This document shows positions 16,871-25,096 of a stretch of DNA of 32,594 nucleotides, in pieces (positions within the stretch are counted from its first letter, which is position 1; every line of letters starts with the position of its first letter). Both the position numbers and the translations under genes were made by a program. The stretch spans positions 1 through 32,594 of the forward strand of contig JACCRF010000074.1 of assembly GCA_013813715.1 (NCBI GenBank), written 5' to 3'. Below the pieces are notes generated by a model. It saw nothing but the letters and a program-made list of their open reading frames with translations, was not told the origin of the DNA and searched no databases. This DNA comes from Gemmatimonadaceae bacterium. GTDB taxonomy: Bacteria > Gemmatimonadota > Gemmatimonadetes > Gemmatimonadales > Gemmatimonadaceae.

Positions 16871-17365
16871 ATGACTTCTCACTTATCCATTGCTCGGCTT
16901 CGCACCCGCCGCGCGCGGCGCGCGGCGCTCTGCGCTTCGATTAGCGCCGGGCTTTTCGTAGCTTTTCCGCAGGAGGCATCCGCCCAGGGTGCGGGGAGCA
17001 TTTCTGGCGCGGCCATCAGCAAGGTAGGCAGGGACACGCGAAAACTGAGGGTCAGCGCGGCGGACGCCGGCGGCTCGGTACAGTTCATTCACAACAGCCC
17101 CGCCGGAATGTCAAGGTTCCGCGGTAGCGTGAGCTGCTTCAGCATGAGCGGGGGCGTCGTTCAGATGAGCGGAGTCGTGGATAAAGGTGAGACGGCCACC
17201 GGAACGCTGCTCGACGGAAAGGCCTTCGCGATCACCATTCAAGCGGGCTCGTCGCCTCAGTCGTTTTCGCTCCCGAATTTCGGTGATGCTCGCTCGATCG
17301 GCGCGTGCAGCGGTGGCCGCGCGGAGACAGTGCCCGTTACCGAGTTCGGCTTTAAGCTCCAGTAA
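16871..17365 (+). CDS. Small secreted protein of unknown function
   Basis: The protein has 164 residues from ATG 16871, with GGAGAT just upstream. The N-terminus has an Arg-rich n-region (RLRTRRARR), a hydrophobic core and a likely cleavage at 'ASAQ'. The mature part is rich in Gly, Ser and Val, with strand-like pieces such as 'SVQFIHNSPAG', 'FRGSVSCFSMSGGVVQMSGVV' and 'GKAFAITIQAG', and two cysteines about 60 residues apart that could form a disulfide. It looks like a small beta-sandwich domain, of a kind I have seen only as hypothetical secreted proteins. The open frame extends to 16778, but that part lacks support. It converges on the barrel gene at 17480. Confidence 0.7.
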   Translation: MTSHLSIARLRTRRARRAALCASISAGLFVAFPQEASAQGAGSISGAAISKVGRDTRKLRVSAADAGGSVQFIHNSPAGMSRFRGSVSCFSMSGGVVQMSGVVDKGETATGTLLDGKAFAITIQAGSSPQSFSLPNFGDARSIGACSGGRAETVPVTEFGFKLQ

Positions 17366-17479
17366 GGTACTGCGCCACGGGAGGACTATGACCGCAGGCT
17401 ATAGCCGACCGGCCCGCGCATGCCCACGCCCGCCCAAGGCGGCCCTCTGTGACTCTGGATATCTGCACCTCGCGGTTGT

Positions 17480-18106
17480 CTAGAAGGGCGTGCGGAATCC
17501 CAGCCCGAGGTCAACGGTGAAATAGTTGACGCCTTTTTCCGTGGGGGTCGGGGATGTGACGCCAGGCACCTTGTATTTGAGGTTCTGGCCTACATAGCGA
17601 ACCTGTGGCGTGAGGTTCATCAATCCAAACACGGGGATGTCGAGACCTGCGCCCAGCTCGAATCCCGGCGTCCTGTCCGTGGTCAGATCGTTCGAGCTCG
17701 CGCCCCCGTACTCTCCCTTGAGTTCGTTGAACGTCACACCTGCCTTCACCCACGGCTTGACGAACGACATTGCGGACGGATTGATTCGCACACCCGCGGA
17801 GACGCCCGCCAGCTTGTACTTCCCGTCTGTCGTGCAGGTGGCCGTCTCGCAGTCGAAGTTGATGTTGTCGAACCCTGCATACACGCCGAACATGCCGAGG
17901 CCGACGCCCGCATCGAGGCCGTAGCCAAAGCCGGTCTTGGCGCCAGCCACTAGGGCGTCTGCCCCGCCGCCTGACGGATCGTCAGCGAACGCGCCTGTGG
18001 GTACACCCGCCCCTCCGCGGAGACCGATATGAAACGACTGGGCGTGAACGGGAACCGCGACGAGGCTGACCGCCGCGGCAGTCAGGAATACAAGGGACAG
18101 CTTCAT
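17480..18106 (-). CDS. Small outer-membrane beta-barrel protein (OmpX/OmpA-like)
   Basis: The 208-residue protein starts at ATG 18106 with a clear signal peptide (KLSLVFLTAAAVSLVAVPVHAQ). The mature protein is a run of amphipathic strands (FHIGLRGGAGVPTGAF, FGYGLDAGVGLG, PWVKAGVTFNEL, FTVDLGLGFRTPF) ending in Phe, as expected for an eight-stranded outer-membrane barrel. Two Cys five residues apart (CETATC) in one loop may form a disulfide. GGAG lies about nine bases before the start. It follows rpsG on the same strand after 57 bases, separated by a hairpin, and is probably expressed on its own. Function cannot be told beyond adhesion-, porin- or structural-type barrels. Confidence 0.82.
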   Translation of the reverse strand: MKLSLVFLTAAAVSLVAVPVHAQSFHIGLRGGAGVPTGAFADDPSGGGADALVAGAKTGFGYGLDAGVGLGMFGVYAGFDNINFDCETATCTTDGKYKLAGVSAGVRINPSAMSFVKPWVKAGVTFNELKGEYGGASSNDLTTDRTPGFELGAGLDIPVFGLMNLTPQVRYVGQNLKYKVPGVTSPTPTEKGVNYFTVDLGLGFRTPF

Positions 18107-18149
18107 TGAGGAGGCTCCGGTTGTGTGTGTGCTTGGCGACGGCTCTAAC

Positions 18150-18164
18150 AGCACAACGTGTGCT
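18150..18164 (-). terminator. Hairpin at the end of rpsG
   Basis: A perfect 6-base inverted repeat (AGCACA, three-base loop, TGTGCT) begins at the rpsG stop codon. No T-tract follows, so it is a weak terminator or processing site between rpsG and the outer-membrane protein gene. Confidence 0.35.
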
Positions 18165-18634
18165 TACCAGCGATAGTGGGCGAACGCCTTGTTCGCCTCG
18201 GCCATGCGGTGAGTGTCTTCCTTCTTCTTGACCGCGTTCCCCTCGCCCTTCGACGCTGAGATCACTTCGGCAGCGAGCTTTTCGGCCATCGACTTCTCGC
18301 CGCGGCTGCGGGAGAAGGTGATCAGCCAGCGCATCGCAAGCGCCGTGCGGCGATCGGGCCGGACTTCGACGGGCACCTGATAGGTCGCGCCGCCAACGCG
18401 CCGGCTCTTCACTTCGACCGCCGGCTTCAGGTTGGTGAGCGCCTGTTTGAAGATTGTCACGCCGCTCTGACTCGTACGGGACTCCACGAGGTCCATCGCA
18501 TCGTAGAAGATGCGTTCGGCCGTCGACTTCTTGCCCTCGTACATGATCGCGTTGATGAACTTCGAAACGGTCTGGCTGTCGTAGCGCGCATCGGGCAGGA
18601 TGGGGCGCTTTACGGACTTCTTGCGACGACTCAT
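18164..18634 (-). CDS. rpsG: 30S ribosomal protein S7
   Basis: S7 binds the 3' major domain of 16S rRNA and nucleates assembly of the small-subunit head near the E site. The 156-residue protein has the typical length and conserved parts: '[17 protein letters not shown]' at the N-terminus, '[21 protein letters not shown]', '[19 protein letters not shown]', 'LAMRWL' and the C-terminal '[18 protein letters not shown]'. It lies three bases after rpsL in the usual order. In most bacteria fusA and tuf follow in the str operon; here the next gene on the strand is an outer-membrane barrel, so the operon ends at rpsG. Confidence 0.98.
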   Translation of the reverse strand: MSRRKKSVKRPILPDARYDSQTVSKFINAIMYEGKKSTAERIFYDAMDLVESRTSQSGVTIFKQALTNLKPAVEVKSRRVGGATYQVPVEVRPDRRTALAMRWLITFSRSRGEKSMAEKLAAEVISASKGEGNAVKKKEDTHRMAEANKAFAHYRW

Positions 18635-18637
18635 TTG

Positions 18638-19033
18638 CTACTTTCCTCCAGCAGCAGTGGCGGTCTTCGGCTTCTTGGTGCCGTACTTTGAGCGACTCTT
18701 GTTGCGTCCGTTCACCCCGGAAGCGTCGAGCGAGCCGCGTACAATATGGTAACGGACGCCGGGAAGATCCTTCACACGGCCGCCGCGAATCAGCACGATC
18801 GAATGCTCCTGCAGGTTGTGGCCTTCGCCCGGGATGTACGCGGTGACCTCAAACCCGTTCGTAAGACGCACGCGGGCGACTTTTCGGAGCGCCGAATTGG
18901 GCTTCTTCGGGGTCGTGGTGTAGACGCGTGTGCAGACGCCGCGTCGTTGCGGATTGGATTTCAGGGCGGGCGCTTTCTCTTTCTTCTGTACGTCCCGGCG
19001 GCTCTGTCGGACGAGCTGATTGATTGTCGGCAT
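18638..19033 (-). CDS. rpsL: 30S ribosomal protein S12
   Basis: S12 shapes the decoding centre and affects translational accuracy. The 131-residue protein begins '[16 protein letters not shown]' at ATG 19033; the frame is open upstream for 22 codons, but that part is unrelated. Conserved segments are '[21 protein letters not shown]', '[20 protein letters not shown]' and '[18 protein letters not shown]'. Both lysines that change in streptomycin-resistant mutants (in TPKKPN and GRVKDLPG) are wild type. A short Lys-rich tail ([12 protein letters not shown]) extends the C-terminus. No Shine-Dalgarno sequence is visible before the start. Confidence 0.98.
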   Translation of the reverse strand: MPTINQLVRQSRRDVQKKEKAPALKSNPQRRGVCTRVYTTTPKKPNSALRKVARVRLTNGFEVTAYIPGEGHNLQEHSIVLIRGGRVKDLPGVRYHIVRGSLDASGVNGRNKSRSKYGTKKPKTATAAGGK

Positions 19034-19050
19034 TAAAGCGTCTGGGGGAT

Positions 19051-19068
19051 AAAAAATGCGCCGCGCAT
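19051..19068 (-). promoter_or_regulatory. Hairpin plus T-run in the rpsL leader
   Basis: On the - strand ATGCG and CGCAT pair around a three-base loop and are followed by a run of six T's counting the last stem base. This sits between the promoter and the rpsL start, about 17 bases before the ATG. It resembles a weak intrinsic terminator and could act as an attenuator, but the stem is only five base pairs. Confidence 0.3.
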
Positions 19069-19090
19069 CGTAGGCGGAGCAGCCTGTAAA

Positions 19091-19118
19091 ATTAGTCATT
19101 GCAACCGGTTACTGTCAA
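19091..19118 (-). promoter_or_regulatory. Promoter of rpsL-rpsG
   Basis: On the - strand there is a perfect -35 box TTGACA (complement of 19113-19118), a 16-base spacer and ACTAAT (complement of 19091-19096), four of six matches to the -10 consensus. The predicted leader is about 50 bases. It is the best promoter match seen in the window. Confidence 0.55.
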
Positions 19119-19262
19119 CCCGAGCTCGTGACTCCTGACATCGTGACTCTTCGCCGCTCAAGCCGCAAAGAGAGAAAAGCGTTAGCACCGATGTCGCATC
19201 TGGGTTAGCGCTCTCCCCGTGTTCAGAGCGCGAGTGGCCCTGAACTTGATCTTGCTCCTGAC

Positions 19263-20549
19263 ATGACATACATCGATCCCCGCATTCGCCGGCGACTCTC
19301 ACAGACCGCGCGTCTAGTCCCGGCCCTCGTACTCTTCGCCTGCATCGAGTTCAAGGACGCGGACACCGAGAAGACCACCGCATCCGATTCGGCAGCCGCA
19401 GCACCGGTCACTTTCGACCCAAACGATATCTCGGCGCCCTCGTATGAGTCCTTCGCGCTCGACACTGCCGGCACGGGCGAGCGGCTGGCCAGGTTGTCGC
19501 GATACGACAGTTCTTTCAAGAGAATCTCACCGGCAACCGCTGCCGCGAGTATCGGCCGATTCCCCGCCAGCATTCCACCCCAGGGTCCAGCCACTCTCCA
19601 CATCCAGATTCTCCTCGACCGGGCCGGCTTTTCGCCTGGCATTCTGGACGGCGGCTGGGGTGACAATGCGGCCCACGCCTTGAAATGGTTCAGAGTAGCC
19701 AACGGTATCGACACGGCGTCTGCCGGGTCAACCGATTCGAGTGCCGCTCTCGATGAGGCTACGTATCAGCGTCTGACAGCTGCCACCGGATCGGCCCCCG
19801 TGATGACCCACTACATCGTGACGGCGGAGGACCTACAGGGGCCGTTCGTGCAGATCCCGGAACGGGTGTACGACCAGGCCGAACTGCCCTGCATGTGCTA
19901 CTCCACCCCCGCGGAAGCGATCGCCGAGCGGTTCCACACCTCCGAGAAAGTCCTCGCGCAGTTGAATCCACGCGTGCAGATGGCTTCACTCCGCACTGGG
20001 GCGCGGCTGATGGTGCCGAATGTCGCGGAGGACGACGGCACTCCGCCGCGCTCTCCTGCGGATACATCGCGATCGAGCGATTCCGCCGCACAGCGGGCCG
20101 GACCTTCCCGCGATACCGCGGCTCGCCAGGCTTCTGGCGCCATCGCCCGGCTCATCGTGTCGCGAACAGGATTCTGGCTCCACGCGGTCGATGCATCGGG
20201 TAAAGTCCTCTATCACTTCCCCTCTACGCTTGGCGCCGGATATGATCCCTCACCCACCGGCGATTACCGCATCACGAACATCGCGCAGGATCCCACGTTT
20301 CACTATCAGCCGAAGCTGTTCGCAGAAGTTTCCGACGACAAGCCAGAGGCCCGGCTGCCGAAGGGTCCCAACTCGCCCGTCGGCGTCGTGTGGATGGCTA
20401 TCTCCAAGCCACACTATGGCATCCACGGCACCTCAGCGCCGGAGACGATTGGCTACGAAAATTCACATGGATGCGTGCGGCTCACCAACTGGGATGCGAG
20501 AAAGCTGTCACGACTGGTCAGTGCCGGAACCCCGGTGGAGTTTCAGTAG
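19263..20549 (+). CDS. L,D-transpeptidase with peptidoglycan-binding and LysM-like domains, lipoprotein (LDT1)
   Basis: The 428-residue protein has an N-terminal lipobox LFAC (Cys27) after a basic n-region. A peptidoglycan-binding domain of the PG_binding_1 type follows at about residues 112-145 (LHIQILLDRAGFSPGILDG, then GWGDNAAHALKWF). A LysM-like module at about 180-255 ends 'LAQLNP' and 'GARLMVPN'. The C-terminal YkuD domain (about 295-428) has H388 in 'YGIHGTS' and the catalytic C404 in 'SHGCVRLTN'. It cross-links meso-diaminopimelate residues of neighbouring peptide stems or attaches proteins to peptidoglycan. A Ser/Thr/Asp-rich linker precedes the catalytic domain. Its closest relative is LDT2 at 26684-27763. 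It diverges from rpsL and converges on the TonB receptor gene, 29 bases apart. Confidence 0.9.
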   Translation: MTYIDPRIRRRLSQTARLVPALVLFACIEFKDADTEKTTASDSAAAAPVTFDPNDISAPSYESFALDTAGTGERLARLSRYDSSFKRISPATAAASIGRFPASIPPQGPATLHIQILLDRAGFSPGILDGGWGDNAAHALKWFRVANGIDTASAGSTDSSAALDEATYQRLTAATGSAPVMTHYIVTAEDLQGPFVQIPERVYDQAELPCMCYSTPAEAIAERFHTSEKVLAQLNPRVQMASLRTGARLMVPNVAEDDGTPPRSPADTSRSSDSAAQRAGPSRDTAARQASGAIARLIVSRTGFWLHAVDASGKVLYHFPSTLGAGYDPSPTGDYRITNIAQDPTFHYQPKLFAEVSDDKPEARLPKGPNSPVGVVWMAISKPHYGIHGTSAPETIGYENSHGCVRLTNWDARKLSRLVSAGTPVEFQ

Positions 20550-20557
20550 CGAATTCC

Positions 20558-20571
20558 CCGGGCAGACCCGG
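20558..20571. terminator. Hairpin between convergent LDT1 and TonB receptor genes
   Basis: A 5-base perfect inverted repeat (CCGGG, four-base loop, CCCGG) lies in the 29 bases between the two stop codons. It is symmetrical, so it could serve both transcripts, but there is no T-tract. Confidence 0.25.
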
Positions 20572-20578
20572 TGGCGGG

Positions 20579-23500
20579 TCACCGCTCCGGGCGTTCTCTC
20601 CCTCCCCTTCTTCCCTGGCCCTCCCGATCGCGGTTGGACTGGAACGGCTCCTTGATACGCCTCGGAACCTTCGCCCACTGCTCCGGCGTCAGCAAGGACT
20701 CGGCGTTCTTTACCGCCTTCTCCGTTACCGTCCGCCCTTCCTCGATCCGGTCTCGCATGCTCTGGGCAAGTTGCCGTGCGTCGCCGCTGCGAGCGCTCTG
20801 GCCTCCGAGGCTCTCGGCGATAGAACCGATGACCGTATCGGCCTCCGCCTGGAGCGAATCGCCCAACACCTTGAGCGTTGCCTTCTGTTCTGTGGTCAAC
20901 TGGATCTGGAGAGAGTCATCCAGCTGGAGGATCTGGTGATAAGGGTTCGGAATGGCGCGGGCGAGCCGTTGTCTGAACTCGGCCACGCTCCCGCGGCCTC
21001 CCCCTTCGCGGCCAAACGCAGCATTCACCTGCTGCCGTCCGGCATCCGGCCCAAGCGTAAGACGTCCCTGCAAGGCGAGTTGGAAGGGAACGCGGAAAGG
21101 GTTCCGCGTCCCCGCCGCGCCGAAATGTTCGTTGACCTGGTAGCGAAACCGGGCCGACGCGGGATCGAAGCCTCGGACGTACAACAGGGTTCGGTCCGGA
21201 TACACAGGTTGTCCCCAACCCTTGAGGCGATTGCCATTGAAAAGCTGATCGAAGCCGGCGAGGGTATTGATCGAGACAAGCGATAATGTGAGCCTGCGCT
21301 GGAGCCCGAGCACGTCCGGGCGGACATTTGCCTGCAGATCGAGAGTCGGAGACCATGGAGCAGAGCAGCTGTTGCGGGCGGCAACGGAGCCCGTCTGTTT
21401 CCGAATGCAGTCGCGGGCGCGCTCGGGCGCGGTCGCGAGCAGGCGAGCCATGCCCGCCCCGCTCGCCGAATCGGGGGCGACCCTGGGGTCGAAAATGAAT
21501 GGGCGATCGTTGCGGTGCCCGTCCCCGTTTACGTCGCCGCCCACGATGGGAGTGTAGAATCCGCCAGAGATAATACGCGCGACCGCGGTCAACTCCAGGG
21601 CTGGCATTACCGGCACTGTCACGGTTCCCACCAGTAAATGACGGCGCTCTTGGTCGCTCGTGCCCCACTCGGCGCGGTTGGGATTGCCCGCCGTCGTTGC
21701 ACCGCCCCCTCCACCGCCGAACCCTCCGCCCCCCGCGCCGCCAGTCACCCGCCCGAACGTCGCGAGTCCCTGAACCTCGTCTCGCGAGCGTGTGTAGGTA
21801 TAGGATGCGTTGAATATCGCTCTGTTCGCCAGTCCGTTAAGGGTCACGCTGGCCTGTCGCGTGTCGGAGGTCAGCTCCGAAGTGACCTCGCTCACGGCTC
21901 CGAATCGGGGTGAAAGCCTCGAGCCGCTCATTGAGATCGCCCCGGTTTCCGGGACGATCGATGCAAGCGGCGCGTATACAGGTCGATCGCGCTCAATGCT
22001 GAGCTTGAACTTCGGAATCGTATCGAGATTGAGATCGCGTGCGCTCGTTTGGCCGACGCCGCGCGCGTACGCCACGTCGATCGACAAGGTGTATCGCTCA
22101 GCAAACCGTCGGTTGTACCCGAGCGAGCTCCGCCAGGCCCTCGGCGCCCCGAAATCCTCGTTGAACACAGTCACGTTCCGCCTCTCGGTCCCGAATACCT
22201 GCGAAGTTCCATTGCAAGAATCTGGAATCGAACCGGGATCACGCAGGAATGCTTCCCAATCGGGCGCCGGGACCGTCGATCCAACGCACACGAGCGCAGA
22301 CTGCCCCCTGGGCAATCCGGTCGCTTCTATCGCCGATCCGAAGAGCTGTGTCGGCGCGCGCCCGCGAAACTCGCCGAACCCCCCACGAAGGGTACCGAGC
22401 GGACGGCCGCGATCCGTCGGCCCAACCGAGTATGAAAAGCCTACACGGGGACTCAGGTGAACATCTGTCGGGAATTGGTCGGTTCTCCGCCCGAAGATGG
22501 AATCAACCACCGGATTGTAGGCGGGTACATCCGGAAATCGCGAGCCCTCGAGTCTTACGCCGTAGGTCAGCTGCAGCGCGGACGACGCTTTCCACGAATC
22601 GCCCAAGTACACCGCCCCGTTGAATCCTCGGACGTTCCTCTCGCGACTCGAAAGCGTGCGTGTGAATTGCGTGGCCTGGCCTGTCTCGAAATCCGCAAGC
22701 GAGTTGAACAGAAAGGTGCCGAGAACGTTGGCCGATGACACGTTGATCGCCCGGTCCTCGTTGGCAAGCACTCCCAGCTTTATGCGGTGGGCGCCGCCTT
22801 CGGAAACCCGGGAGATCTCGTTGCTGACCTCGGTGAAGCGCGTTCGCGATTCCTGGGGCAGAGCCGAATTTACGCCGAACTGGAGAGTCGATATTCCGAG
22901 AGTGCCGTCGGTGAGGTTCGACGTAACGACAACCCTGCCACTCGGCACCTGAAGATACGGCTCCGTATTCCGGGTATCCAATGACCGATAGGCACGAAGC
23001 TCGTTGATGACGCCGCTCCAGTTCGACGTGAGACTGATCATCCCGCCGCCCCCGCCGCTTCTGAAATTCCCGCCGTTATGGGGCACCGAGAAAGGCGTGA
23101 TTCGGCTGGCGTCCTGGATCGTTCCACGCCAGTCCCCCCGCAGCATCAGACTGTGTGTGTCGCCGAGATTGTAGTCGAGCCGGACGAGCGCGGAGGCGTT
23201 GTCGTTCAGTCGTTCTGCGGGGATGTCGGAAAGTGACGGCTGAAGCCCGAACCGGTTCAGCAGGCTGATAAACCGGTTGACCGAATCAGCATTGGTACCG
23301 AGCCGTTGCAACGCACGAGGATCCGCCGCCAGAAGCGATTGCAGCGGATCAGTTCGATGCAGCAGCGAGAATGCCCCGAAGGCAAGGAGCTTGTCCTGGA
23401 CTATCGGGCCGCCCAGTCCGACGCTGAGCTGGTTCTGCGTGTATTGCTGGACGGAGGCGTTCTCCGCATCGTCCGCGAACTCGAGCGAGGGATCCCGCAG

Positions 23501-24268
23501 GGCGTAGCTGAGGGAGCCCTGAAAGGCATTCGTCCCGCTGCGCGTCGTACTTGCGATCTGGCCCCCGGTGAACTGCCCGCGAGCGACGTCGTACGTGCTC
23601 GTGATGACGCGGGTGTTGCGCAGTGCCTCCGAAGGCACGCTGCCGGCGCCGAAGCTGAGCCCGTCGAGAGTGATGCTGTTCTGATCGGCCGGCTGTCCAG
23701 CTACCGAGAAAGAGGCTGGCGTCGAATCTGTGCCGGCGATCCCGACGACTCCTGCGGCTAGCGTCGCAAGTGCGTTCAGGTCGCCGGGGTCGATCGGCAG
23801 CCGGTTCACAAGTCCCGGGTTGAGTCCGCGCTCGGAAGCTCCGGGTTCGCCCCGCTGCTGTTCTCTCGGCCGCCCGCGGGCACCACGGACCTCAACGCTC
23901 TGGAGAACCGTTGTCGTGCGACCAAGCGCCAAGTCCGCAACCAGCCGGTCCTCGTCGCCCTGGCGGCTGACTAACACGCGCGCCGGCGCGAATCCGAGGG
24001 AAACAACCTGTACGCGGTAGCTGCCACCTCCATCCGGGAACACGACCGTGTAGCGCCCCGCCGCATTTGTCACCTTCGACCTGGTGATCTGCGACTCGGT
24101 CGAGGTCACTTCCACACGCGCTCCGGTGACCGGCTTGCCGTCCGGACCAGTGACCTGCCCCATGATGATGTCGGTCGTCGACCCCACCTGCGCGTAAGCC
24201 TGTCCGGAGACCAGCATCGAGGCGAAAAGCATCAAGCACGAAGCAGCAAGCGGTTTCAGAAAACGCAT
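20579..24268 (-). CDS. TonB-dependent receptor with carboxypeptidase-like N-terminus and a Spy-like C-terminal extension
   Basis: The 1,229-residue outer-membrane transporter begins at ATG 24268 with a signal peptide cleaved near 'AYAQ'. Residues 30-115 are a carboxypeptidase-regulatory (beta-sandwich) domain, with 'GQVTGPDGKPVTGARVEV' and 'TNAAGRYTVVF'. A plug domain covers about 140-240 (ITLDGLSFGAGSVPSEALRN, GGQIASTTRSGTN), and the rest to about 1,073 is barrel, ending in the strand 'PFQLALQGRLTLG'. Unlike ordinary receptors it does not end there. Another 155 or so residues follow, with 'LTTEQ' at 1124-1128, 'LTPEQ' at 1193-1197 and an Arg/Gly-rich tail. A Gly-rich loop (GGAGGGGFGGGGGG) lies in the barrel. 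It imports large or scarce nutrients using TonB energy; the ligand is unknown. Confidence 0.92.
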   Translation of the reverse strand: MRFLKPLAASCLMLFASMLVSGQAYAQVGSTTDIIMGQVTGPDGKPVTGARVEVTSTESQITRSKVTNAAGRYTVVFPDGGGSYRVQVVSLGFAPARVLVSRQGDEDRLVADLALGRTTTVLQSVEVRGARGRPREQQRGEPGASERGLNPGLVNRLPIDPGDLNALATLAAGVVGIAGTDSTPASFSVAGQPADQNSITLDGLSFGAGSVPSEALRNTRVITSTYDVARGQFTGGQIASTTRSGTNAFQGSLSYALRDPSLEFADDAENASVQQYTQNQLSVGLGGPIVQDKLLAFGAFSLLHRTDPLQSLLAADPRALQRLGTNADSVNRFISLLNRFGLQPSLSDIPAERLNDNASALVRLDYNLGDTHSLMLRGDWRGTIQDASRITPFSVPHNGGNFRSGGGGGMISLTSNWSGVINELRAYRSLDTRNTEPYLQVPSGRVVVTSNLTDGTLGISTLQFGVNSALPQESRTRFTEVSNEISRVSEGGAHRIKLGVLANEDRAINVSSANVLGTFLFNSLADFETGQATQFTRTLSSRERNVRGFNGAVYLGDSWKASSALQLTYGVRLEGSRFPDVPAYNPVVDSIFGRRTDQFPTDVHLSPRVGFSYSVGPTDRGRPLGTLRGGFGEFRGRAPTQLFGSAIEATGLPRGQSALVCVGSTVPAPDWEAFLRDPGSIPDSCNGTSQVFGTERRNVTVFNEDFGAPRAWRSSLGYNRRFAERYTLSIDVAYARGVGQTSARDLNLDTIPKFKLSIERDRPVYAPLASIVPETGAISMSGSRLSPRFGAVSEVTSELTSDTRQASVTLNGLANRAIFNASYTYTRSRDEVQGLATFGRVTGGAGGGGFGGGGGGATTAGNPNRAEWGTSDQERRHLLVGTVTVPVMPALELTAVARIISGGFYTPIVGGDVNGDGHRNDRPFIFDPRVAPDSASGAGMARLLATAPERARDCIRKQTGSVAARNSCSAPWSPTLDLQANVRPDVLGLQRRLTLSLVSINTLAGFDQLFNGNRLKGWGQPVYPDRTLLYVRGFDPASARFRYQVNEHFGAAGTRNPFRVPFQLALQGRLTLGPDAGRQQVNAAFGREGGGRGSVAEFRQRLARAIPNPYHQILQLDDSLQIQLTTEQKATLKVLGDSLQAEADTVIGSIAESLGGQSARSGDARQLAQSMRDRIEEGRTVTEKAVKNAESLLTPEQWAKVPRRIKEPFQSNRDREGQGRRGGRERPER

Positions 24269-24640
24269 TCAATCTCTCAGTAGTGGCTGAACGGCAATCA
24301 GCCTTGTTACGCACCGATTGCCTCGGGCGTTGGGGCTCAGGCAGTGGGAATTAACGAAGTTACCCCGAGACCGACGACCGCGTGAGCGAGCAGGATGGTG
24401 CATGACTTAGCTTTTCGCACCAATGAACGAACCTAATGCGCCGGGAAGCGCCGCGGCGTGCGGCAGTGTGCGGTAGTGTGCGGCCGAACCCGCGAAGGAG
24501 GCGCGCGCCCTGGGCTTCAGCGACGTCCAGAAGACCGGATACGACAACCGGACTCCACAACGGGAGCTCTGGAACCGGGAAGTCGCAATTACGGCGAGCG
24601 CGCTGTGCCTGAAGGCTTCGGCAGTTGCAACGCAAAGTAG
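24269..24640. other. Intergenic region upstream of the TonB receptor
   Basis: The 372 bases lie between the Spy-like gene and the receptor, all on the - strand. Short open frames are present but none looks coding. A 6-base inverted repeat (GGCTGA and TCAGCC at 24285-24303) lies 17-35 bases before the receptor start, and a small tandem repeat at 24458-24485 is listed separately. GAGAG about seven bases before the ATG may be the ribosome site. I see no convincing promoter or RNA gene. Confidence 0.45.
24458..24485. repeat. 10-base tandem repeat, 2.8 copies
   Basis: The unit GTGCGGCAGT is followed by GTGCGGTAGT and the partial copy GTGCGGCC. It is short, non-coding and of unknown meaning. Confidence 0.5.
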
Positions 24641-25096
24641 CTACATGTCCTTATTCTGCTTCGCCCGCCCCTCAAGCCGCCCCTCACGTCGCTCCTTGAT
24701 CAAGGCTGCGTTCTTGTCGAAAATTACATGCTGCTCTGGAGTAAGAATCGCGCGGTAATCGGCTTGGGACTTGGTTGTGATATCCAGCATCTTGGCACGG
24801 GCAGCGGCATCCGGCACCCGCTGTCGCTCATCGGCGGGCCGAAGCGCCTGCTTCTCTGCAGCGTACTTGTGCATGATCGTCTGAAGTTGTTCCTGCTGCG
24901 CCGCCGTGAGTTCAATGCCGGCGAACAGCCTTTTCGTCATCCGGGCTTCACGTCCCGCGCCCTGTTCACCCTGCTTGGCACGCTGCTGAGGGGGCGTTCC
25001 TGCTCCCTGCGGCCCCTGCTGCGCCGTCTGCGCGCTCCCCACCGAGGCGACGCCGAGGAATGCGACACCGCCGAATGCCATCCGAATCCAGCTCAT
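24641..25096 (-). CDS. Spy/CpxP-like periplasmic protein with paired LTxxQ motifs
   Basis: The 151-residue protein has a signal peptide (MAFGGVAFLGVASVG, cleavage after 'SAQ'), a Gln/Gly-rich spacer, and a helical, charged region with two LTxxQ motifs, 'LTAAQ' at 63-67 and 'LTPEQ' at 118-122, 55 residues apart. This arrangement is typical of the Spy/CpxP family of periplasmic chaperones and envelope-stress sensors, although the sequence family is broad. Its ATG overlaps the stop of the PlsB-like gene (ATGA at 25093-25096), so the pair is translationally coupled. The downstream TonB receptor carries the same two motifs in its tail. Role in the periplasm is inferred from family. Confidence 0.8.
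   Translation of the reverse strand: MSWIRMAFGGVAFLGVASVGSAQTAQQGPQGAGTPPQQRAKQGEQGAGREARMTKRLFAGIELTAAQQEQLQTIMHKYAAEKQALRPADERQRVPDAAARAKMLDITTKSQADYRAILTPEQHVIFDKNAALIKERREGRLEGRAKQNKDM

Noticed and set aside
19221-19245. GTTCAG...CTGAAC inverted repeat before LDT1
   Set aside because: Six-base arms with a 13-base loop are expected by chance and nothing else supports an operator.
24360-24635. 91-codon - strand frame in the receptor's upstream region
   Set aside because: Composition is Arg/Ser/Cys-rich without pattern and there is no ribosome site; treated as non-coding.
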